NCBI GenBank assembly: GCA_013811765.1
Contig: JACCUO010000078.1
Location: forward strand, 1-10,277
Direction of reading: 5' to 3'
From: Thermoleophilaceae bacterium
GTDB lineage: Bacteria; Actinomycetota; Thermoleophilia; Solirubrobacterales; Thermoleophilaceae
DNA length: 10,277 bases
Below, piece by piece: positions 5,917-10,277 of the stretch; the first letter of the stretch is position 1, and each line of letters opens with the position of its first letter. The translations under genes were made by a program, and so were the position numbers. The notes below the pieces were generated by a model that saw only the letters and a program-made list of their open reading frames with translations, was not told the origin of the DNA and made no database searches.

Positions 5917-6777
5917 CTATCGCCGCCGGCCCGAGCGCTTCTTCTTCTTCCGGGGGGAGCCGGGGGGTGCCTTGGGCCGACCGCCGTTCGGGCCACCTCC
6001 CGCCTTTCCGGCGGCGACGGCCGCAGTGGTCGCCGCGGGCTTGGCACTCGGCGACTTCGGCTTCCCCCGTGCCGGCGGCGGCTTGGCGTCCTCCTCAGAG
6101 TCGGACGCCAGAAGGTCGGGCCGCGGGTAGAGCTTGCGCACGACGAGCTGCTGCCCGATCGTCCAGACGTTGGTGGTTATCCAGTAGACGATCAGCCCCG
6201 CCTCGAAGTTGATGATGAAGATGACGAAGACAAACGGCAGGGCGAGCATGATCCGCTTCTGATTCTTGTCCCCGCCGATCGAGGTGATGAGGCCCGCGAT
6301 CAGCTGGGTGACCACGTAGAGCACGATCATCACCGCGAGGACGGCCGGCTCGCCTGTCAGGTTCTCCGCGAGGTCCGGGATGAAGAGGAAGCTCTCCTCG
6401 CCTTCGATGTCCCTCTGGAACGACTTGCTGCGCAGAAGCTCGAACAGCGCGATGAAGAAGGGGATCTGGAGCAGGATGGGGAGACAGGAAGCGAGCGGGT
6501 TGACCTCTCGCTCCTTGTAGAACTTCATCATCTCCTGCTGCATGCGCTGCTTGTCGTCCTTGTAGCGCTCCTGAAGCTTCTTGATCTCCGGCTGGAGCAC
6601 CTGCATCTTCTGCATCGACTTCACCGAGCTGAAGGTGAGCGGGAGAATCAGGAGGCGGATGGTGAAAGTCAGCAGGATGATCGCCATGCCCCAGCTGCCG
6701 GTGATCCCCTGCCAGAACTGCAGGATGCTCTCGAAAACATCGAGGACAGACTGGGGGACGATGGCGAGCTCGAACAT
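5917..6777 (-). CDS. yidC: Membrane protein insertase YidC (Oxa1 family)
   Basis: YidC inserts and folds membrane proteins, alone or with SecYEG. This 286-residue protein is the short Gram-positive type, lacking the large periplasmic domain of proteobacteria. Membrane segments lie near 29-50 (with the groove arginine R41 in TFTIRLLILPL), 97-115 (PILLQIPFFIALFELL), 146-167, 178-189 and 191-213. The charged helical hairpin 55-95, rich in Q, K and E, is the expected cytoplasmic loop. From about 226 the tail is low-complexity, rich in P, A, G and K, ending in a very basic KKKKRSGRRR stretch that may touch the ribosome. No lipobox cysteine is seen at the N-terminus. The start lies 6 bp after the yidD stop. 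Confidence 0.95.
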   Translation of the reverse strand: MFELAIVPQSVLDVFESILQFWQGITGSWGMAIILLTFTIRLLILPLTFSSVKSMQKMQVLQPEIKKLQERYKDDKQRMQQEMMKFYKEREVNPLASCLPILLQIPFFIALFELLRSKSFQRDIEGEESFLFIPDLAENLTGEPAVLAVMIVLYVVTQLIAGLITSIGGDKNQKRIMLALPFVFVIFIINFEAGLIVYWITTNVWTIGQQLVVRKLYPRPDLLASDSEEDAKPPPARGKPKSPSAKPAATTAAVAAGKAGGGPNGGRPKAPPGSPRKKKKRSGRRR

Positions 6778-6783
6778 TGGTGA

Positions 6784-7029
6784 TCAGCCTTGCGGGCGAA
6801 AGAGCCTTTGGTCCTTCGGGAAATCGACCCCGCCGTGACTCCAAGGGTTACAGCGTAGGAGACGCCAGGCGGTCAGGACCAGCCCCCTCAGTATGCCGTA
6901 CTGCCGGATTGAGGCCACGGAGTACTGCGAGCAGGAGGGGTAGTACTTGCACCGCTGCGGGATTACCGGGGAGATCACGTGCTGGTAGAGGCGCACAGGG
7001 GCGACCACAATCGCCCGGAGGGACCTCAC
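6784..7029 (-). CDS. yidD: Membrane protein insertion efficiency factor YidD
   Basis: YidD is a small membrane-associated protein that assists YidC-dependent insertion. The 81-residue product carries the family signature CKYYPSCSQYSVASI (27-41) and the later LLRCNPWSHGGVD block (57-69), with conserved cysteines at 27, 33 and 60 and an amphipathic N-terminal helix. The GTG start at 7029-7027 overlaps the rnpA stop as GTGA, so the two are translationally coupled, and GGGGAGG lies just upstream inside rnpA. Length is normal. Confidence 0.95.
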   Translation of the reverse strand: MRSLRAIVVAPVRLYQHVISPVIPQRCKYYPSCSQYSVASIRQYGILRGLVLTAWRLLRCNPWSHGGVDFPKDQRLFRPQG

Positions 7030-7421
7030 CCGCCCTCCCCGCGCGCAAGCCCAGCCTCTCGGAGCACTTCGGCGAGCGCCTTGGCGATCCCCTCCTCGCC
7101 ATGGTCGGCCGCGAGGCGCCCGGCGTCGGGGCGGGCCACGATTACGAAGTCGTGCCCGGCCGGGAGCCCCTCCGCGATCTTCCAGAATGCTTCTCGGAGC
7201 ACGCGCTTGACCCGGTTGCGGTCGACCGCTCCGCCCACCTTCCGCCCGACCGACACCCCCAACCTGGGTTCAGGTCGCTCCTCGGCCCTTGGGAAGGAGT
7301 AGACGACGAGGTAGCGGCTGGCGTGTGAGCGCCCTTCGCGGTAGACGCGCTCGAATTCGCCGCTCCGCGAGAGCCGGCGGCGCTTGCGGGGAGCGCCCGA
7401 GCGGCCGTGATCGGGCGGCAT
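7026..7421 (-). CDS. rnpA: Ribonuclease P protein component
   Basis: RnpA is the protein subunit that helps the RNase P RNA bind and cleave tRNA precursors at their 5' ends. The 131-residue protein shows the entry segment RLSRSGEFERVYREG (16-30), a central strand LGVSVGRKVGG (54-64), and the family RNR motif in AVDRNRVKRVLREAF (65-79), which contacts RNA. The frame is open back to 7679, but everything before ATG 7421 is out-of-frame translation of rpmH, so the ATG 5 bp after the rpmH stop is taken as the start. The ribosome site is weak, suggesting coupling to rpmH. Confidence 0.94.
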   Translation of the reverse strand: MPPDHGRSGAPRKRRRLSRSGEFERVYREGRSHASRYLVVYSFPRAEERPEPRLGVSVGRKVGGAVDRNRVKRVLREAFWKIAEGLPAGHDFVIVARPDAGRLAADHGEEGIAKALAEVLREAGLARGEGG

Positions 7422-7426
7422 CGCGC

Positions 7427-7561
7427 TTAAGGCGTGAGCCGGCTTCGGCCCTTGGCGCGGCGACGCTTCAGGATCTGGCGACCAGCCCGCGTGTGCATGC
7501 GGGCGCGGAACCCGTGGGTGCGTGCGCGCTTGCGTTTCTTTGGCTGGTACGTACGTTTCAT
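7427..7561 (-). CDS. rpmH: 50S ribosomal protein L34
   Basis: A 44-residue, very basic protein begins [18 protein letters not shown] and ends [12 protein letters not shown] before TAA; this is textbook L34, a small protein of the large ribosomal subunit. The ATG at 7561-7559 has AGGAG 5 nt upstream. It is the first gene of the rpmH-rnpA-yidD-yidC-jag run and is divergent from dnaA, the classic arrangement around bacterial origins. Confidence 0.97.
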   Translation of the reverse strand: MKRTYQPKKRKRARTHGFRARMHTRAGRQILKRRRAKGRSRLTP

Positions 7562-7577
7562 CAGCTCTCCTGGACCC

Positions 7578-7583
7578 AGTATA
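7578..7583 (-). promoter_or_regulatory. Possible -10 element upstream of rpmH
   Basis: TATACT on the minus strand (7583 to 7578) is a good -10 match. The nearest -35-like hexamer, TTGATC at 7610-7605, is 21 bp away, longer than usual, and the predicted transcript start falls almost on the ribosome-binding site. So the call is weak. Confidence 0.35.
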
Positions 7584-7602
7584 GGCACGGTGCGGTGCTC
7601 GT

Positions 7603-7617
7603 CCGATCAACGATCGG
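7603..7617. repeat. Perfect 6-bp inverted repeat in the rpmH/dnaA gap
   Basis: CCGATC-AAC-GATCGG forms a perfect dyad with a 3-bp spacer, 20 bp upstream of the possible rpmH -10. Its place between two divergent, growth-linked genes fits an operator, but no regulator is identifiable. Confidence 0.4.
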
Positions 7618-7741
7618 CCTCCGCTCCTCCCGCGTATGGGCACGGCTCCCGGCCGGTGAGGGGTTCTCGCGAGTTTCACGCGTTTTGCGGAGTCGTTTCA
7701 GCGCCATCCGCGACCTCGCCGATCCGCGTGCCGGGCGCGTG

Positions 7742-7747
7742 TAGACT
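7742..7747 (+). promoter_or_regulatory. Possible -10 element of dnaA
   Basis: TAGACT, preceded directly by TG, lies about 88 nt before the dnaA start, leaving a leader of roughly 80 nt. No -35 match is seen. In the leader, CCGGCG (7765-7770) and CGCCGG (7779-7784) can pair around an 8-nt loop. The rest of the 273-bp gap between rpmH and dnaA holds no recognisable DnaA boxes. Confidence 0.27.
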
Positions 7748-7834
7748 CGCCGCTCCGAGGCCTGCCGGCGACACCCACCGCCGGGACCTCCCTTATCTCA
7801 TCGTTCGCCGTATCGAGCCCTGGAGGGCGCGCGC

Positions 7835-9160
7835 TTGGCTGCTCCCGAACAACTCGAGCTCATCTGGCAGCGCGTCCGCGAACACCTGCGCCGAGAGGTA
7901 CCCGACTTCCAGTTTCACCTCTGGCTCGACCCGTTGGAGCCGGCGGCGGTAATCGACCAGACGCTTTTCGTGCGTGCTCCCGATCACATCCGGACATGGG
8001 TCCGTGATCGCTACCTCCCACTCGTGCATGAGGCGGCTCAGGAGGGGTTCACGCCGGGGGCGCTGGTCGAGATAGTTGACGGGGAGTGGCGGGCGGAGGG
8101 GAAAGAGGACGGTCAGCCCTCACCCTGCGCCAGCGGAGGGCTGAACCCCAAGTACACCTTTGAGGAGTTCGTTATCGGCAAGGCCAACCGCTTCGCCCAC
8201 GGCGCTGCCCTGGCCGTTGCAGAGCTCCCCGGCCAGGCATACAACCCGCTCTTCATCCATGGGCCCCCGGGATTGGGGAAAACGCACCTCCTGCACGCAA
8301 TCGGCAACTTCGTCCTTCGCCACGGTTCGGGGCTCACGGTGCGCTATGCCACGGTGGAGGAGTTCACGAGCGAGTTCGTGGGGGCGATCCAGGCGAGCGC
8401 CATGCGGGGGTTCAAGGCGCGGTTTCGCGGCGTTGACGTTCTCCTCCTCGACGACGTCCAGTTCCTCGTGGAGAAGTTGGCCACCGAGGAAGAGCTGTTC
8501 CACACGTTCAACGACTTACGTGAGTCGGGGCGCCAACTGGTGATGACCAGCGATCGGAGTCCCGAGGACCTTCACGGCCTCGAGAAGCGCCTGAGTGATC
8601 GCTTTGCGTCCGGCCTGGTGGTGGCGCTGGGCACACCCGATGCCCTTGTCCGCCAGGCGATCCTCGAGAATCGCGTGCGCCTGGACGCCATCGACGCGCC
8701 GCACGGTGTCCTCGCCGAGATAGCCAGGCACGTGACCACCAGCGTCCGGGCACTCGAGGCGGCATTGATCCAGGTTGTGGCCTACGCGTCACTCCGCGGC
8801 GAGCCCGCCACACCTGAACTCGCGCGGCACCTACTCGACCGCCTTGGGCCTGGTCGGCGCCGGGAGCCGTGCGGCGTGGCGGAGATACTCACCGCCACCG
8901 CAAGCGCCTTTGGAGTGACGCAGGACTCCTTGCTTGCGCGCGATCGCCGCCCCGACGTCGCGCGGGCGCGGAAGGTCGCCATCTACCTCACGCGCGACCT
9001 GACCACCCACAGCCTGCCGCAGATCGGCCGCGCCTTCGGCAATCGTGATCACAGCACCGTCCTTTCTGCACTCCGCAGCGCTGAGCGCGCGCTCACAACA
9101 GACCCAGAGTTGGCGGTAACTGTGGAGAAGCTCCGGCAGGGCCTCGGTGACAAGCCCTGA
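7835..9160 (+). CDS. dnaA: Chromosomal replication initiator protein DnaA
   Basis: DnaA binds 9-bp boxes at the origin, oligomerises with ATP and opens the duplex. The 441-residue protein has domain I (1-80), a very short linker domain II (about 84-103), the AAA+ domain III with Walker A GPPGLGKT (143-150), Walker B VLLLDDVQF (202-210), sensor-I TSDRSPEDL (238-246) and the box VII segment LEKRLSDRFASGL (249-261) with the arginine finger, and domain IV with the DNA-binding signature SLPQIGRAFGNRDHSTVL (393-410). Walker A keeps the essential G and K residues, though GPPG replaces the usual GGxG. The TTG at 7835 is chosen because GGAGGG lies 7 nt upstream and domain I begins at once. Compact for an actinobacterial DnaA because linker II is short. 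Confidence 0.96.
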   Translation: MAAPEQLELIWQRVREHLRREVPDFQFHLWLDPLEPAAVIDQTLFVRAPDHIRTWVRDRYLPLVHEAAQEGFTPGALVEIVDGEWRAEGKEDGQPSPCASGGLNPKYTFEEFVIGKANRFAHGAALAVAELPGQAYNPLFIHGPPGLGKTHLLHAIGNFVLRHGSGLTVRYATVEEFTSEFVGAIQASAMRGFKARFRGVDVLLLDDVQFLVEKLATEEELFHTFNDLRESGRQLVMTSDRSPEDLHGLEKRLSDRFASGLVVALGTPDALVRQAILENRVRLDAIDAPHGVLAEIARHVTTSVRALEAALIQVVAYASLRGEPATPELARHLLDRLGPGRRREPCGVAEILTATASAFGVTQDSLLARDRRPDVARARKVAIYLTRDLTTHSLPQIGRAFGNRDHSTVLSALRSAERALTTDPELAVTVEKLRQGLGDKP

Positions 9161-9297
9161 TGGCCGTTGGGGCTGTCAGACTCAACGGCTTCTCCCCAGG
9201 CCTCTCCACAGCGGAAACCTGTCTCGCGCTGCCTTTCCCAGTCCCTCTCCCCCTTTTCCACAACCCCTACCTTCTCTTCCCGAATGGATGAAACCCT
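9161..9297. other. dnaA-dnaN spacer, possible origin remnant or minimal origin
   Basis: This 137-bp gap is strikingly poor in G on the plus strand, especially 9231-9282, which is nearly all C and T. It holds TTTTCCACA at 9254-9262 (one mismatch from TTATCCACA) and CTCTCCACA at 9202-9210 (two mismatches). TTCTCCACA on the minus strand lies at 9121-9129, inside the end of dnaA. Actinobacterial origins usually lie here but are longer and richer in boxes, so the assignment as oriC is tentative. Confidence 0.4.
9163..9189 (+). terminator. Possible terminator hairpin just after dnaA
   Basis: GCCGTTG (9163-9169) and CAACGGC (9183-9189) form a perfect 7-bp stem around a 13-nt loop beginning 2 bp after the dnaA stop, and the pyrimidine run TTCTCCCC follows. 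The tail has few consecutive T, so termination may be partial. Confidence 0.35.
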
Positions 9298-10277
9298 TTG
9301 AAGCTCTCTGTTTCCCGTGAAACGTTCTTGACCCAGCTCGGCGTGGCTGCCCGTGCCGCTTCTACCCGCAGCGCCATTCAAACCCTCGCGGGAGTTCTGA
9401 TCCGGCTCGAAGAGGGCGTCGCCGAGCTTCAGGCAACTGACGCGGAGCTCGGAATCCGTGCCGTCTTTGAAGCCGAAATACAAAGCGAAGGCGCAGTTGT
9501 GGTCCCCGGGCGACTCCTACTCGACGTGGCGCGCTCCCTGCCCAAGGATTCTATGTCCCTTGAGTACCGCCCTTCCGAGCAGGACCTGGAGGTAATTTCA
9601 GGGTCCGCCCGCTTCCACCTGCGCACGCTGCCGTTGGAAGACTTTCCGAAGCTCCCAAACGCGGACGCTGCGAGCGCGCTGGCCGTGCCGGCGCCCGCTT
9701 TTATCGAGACGATCAACCGCGTGGCGCGCTCAGCGTCGAGGGATGAGACCCGGCCACACCTCACCGGGGTTTTGGTCACCGCCGAGGGGACCAGCCTGCG
9801 CATGGTCGCCACCGACTCCTACCGTCTCTCGGTGAAGGAGACCGAGTTCGCCAAGCCACTGGCGGGGGCCCTGGAAGCGAACGTGCCGGCCCGAACCCTC
9901 CAGGAGCTCGGCCGGATCGCCACCGCCAACGGAGCGGACGAGATCGGGGTGACCGCGCTCGAGAACCAGGTGGTGTTCACCGCCGGGGACGTCGTGCTGT
10001 CCTCGCGTCTCGTAGAAGGTCGATTCCCGAACTATCAGCAGCTCCTGCCGGAGGCCTACGAGCACGAGCTCCGAATCGAGCGTGGCGAGCTGCTCGAGGT
10101 GGTCAGGCGGATCGGCCTGCTGGCGCAGAAGAACGCCCCATTGCGCCTGGCTTTCGGGGAGGGCACCCTCGAGGTTTCTGCGCAGACCCCGGACGTCGGT
10201 GAAGCCAGCGAGTCCCTTCCGGTGCCGTTCAAGGGCGAACCATTCGAGATCGGATTCAACCCGGAGTTCTTCCGGGA
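9298..10277 (+). CDS. dnaN: DNA polymerase III beta subunit (sliding clamp), 3' end outside window
   Basis: DnaN is the ring-shaped clamp that tethers the replicative polymerase to DNA. The frame opens at TTG 9298 and stays open to the window edge, giving 326 residues of an expected 360-380. Family marks are MKLSVSRETFL at the start, LAGVLIRLEEG, the domain II opening DETRPHLTGVLV, ATDSYRLSV, the EGRFPNYQQLLP segment and IGFNPEFF at the cut end. Ribosome-binding sequence is weak (GGA about 9 nt upstream). An ATG at 9288 is out of frame and closes after ten codons. It follows dnaA by 137 bp, the conserved order. The 5' codons contain a parS-like palindrome. Confidence 0.96.
   Translation, partial: MKLSVSRETFLTQLGVAARAASTRSAIQTLAGVLIRLEEGVAELQATDAELGIRAVFEAEIQSEGAVVVPGRLLLDVARSLPKDSMSLEYRPSEQDLEVISGSARFHLRTLPLEDFPKLPNADAASALAVPAPAFIETINRVARSASRDETRPHLTGVLVTAEGTSLRMVATDSYRLSVKETEFAKPLAGALEANVPARTLQELGRIATANGADEIGVTALENQVVFTAGDVVLSSRLVEGRFPNYQQLLPEAYEHELRIERGELLEVVRRIGLLAQKNAPLRLAFGEGTLEVSAQTPDVGEASESLPVPFKGEPFEIGFNPEFFR
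9309..9324. promoter_or_regulatory. parS-like ParB-binding site inside the dnaN 5' end
   Basis: TGTTTCCCGTGAAACG differs from the bacterial parS consensus TGTTTCACGTGAAACA at two of 16 positions, and the 14-bp core GTTTCACGTGAAAC at only one. It lies in the same window as parA and parB and close to dnaA, where functional parS sites cluster. It also encodes the start of DnaN (VSRET), so coding constraint contributes to the match. Confidence 0.65.

Noticed and set aside
7422..7679. 86-residue N-terminal extension of RnpA
   Set aside because: It is an out-of-frame reading of rpmH and its upstream region; RnpA homology begins at ATG 7421.
7673..7680. Second parS site at GTTTCACG upstream of dnaA
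   Set aside because: Only the left half matches; the right half reads CGTTTT instead of TGAAAC.
9049..10259. Four minus-strand reading frames across dnaN
   Set aside because: They are antisense to dnaN, carry no recognisable motifs, and vanish once the TTG-started dnaN frame, open to the window edge, is recognised.
1..10277. CRISPR arrays, transposases, insertion-sequence ends, prophage genes
   Set aside because: No direct-repeat arrays, no transposase or integrase motifs and no terminal repeats were seen on either strand.

Overview
The window is a GC-rich chromosomal segment spanning the replication-origin gene cluster of a bacterium, most likely a member of the Actinomycetota. The order parB-parA-rsmG-[insert]-jag-yidC-yidD-rnpA-rpmH on the minus strand, divergent from dnaA-dnaN on the plus strand, is the layout known from actinobacteria such as Mycobacterium. 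Gram-positive-type features (short YidC, Jag with KH and R3H domains, GTG/TTG starts) agree. A deep lineage such as Thermoleophilia is a guess from overall flavour, not something I can prove here.

Layout. 1-416: 3' end of a D-alanine--D-alanine ligase gene (+). 436-924: bifunctional-nuclease-family (DUF151) protein (-), ending 19 bp from ddl. 1024-1097: tRNA-Ile(GAT) (+). 1144-2016 parB, 2051-2809 parA, 2888-3619 rsmG, all (-). 3707-5238: two overlapping CooC/MinD-like P-loop ATPase genes on the plus strand, divergent from rsmG and convergent with jag. 5213-7561: jag, yidC, yidD, rnpA, rpmH (-), tightly packed. 7562-7834: rpmH/dnaA intergenic region. 7835-9160 dnaA (+); 9161-9297 a short, pyrimidine-rich spacer with degenerate DnaA boxes; 9298-end dnaN (+, cut by the window edge). 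No stretch over 300 bp lacks a gene.

How the genes work together. dnaA and dnaN start and sustain replication. ParA/ParB segregate the origin, and a near-perfect parS-like palindrome lies inside the first codons of dnaN. rpmH, rnpA, yidD, yidC and jag serve ribosome assembly, tRNA maturation, membrane insertion and RNA binding; rsmG methylates 16S rRNA.

The standout is the second ATPase gene, 4492-5238. One reading frame covers a full-length CooC-like protein but contains two TGA codons (residues 104 and 106). They fall where CooC proteins carry their metal-binding Cys-X-Cys motif, and a Cys codon follows (U-T-U-C if TGA is selenocysteine). A hairpin with a bulged-U option and an AGUU loop begins 12 nt after the second TGA, close in geometry to the E. 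coli fdhF SECIS minihelix. TGA is the normal stop for ten other genes here, so genome-wide reassignment is unlikely. The best reading is a candidate selenoprotein, or a cysteine-recoded, metal-handling ATPase. It is translationally coupled to an upstream paralogue (3707-4495) that lacks the cysteine motif and has decayed ATPase motifs.
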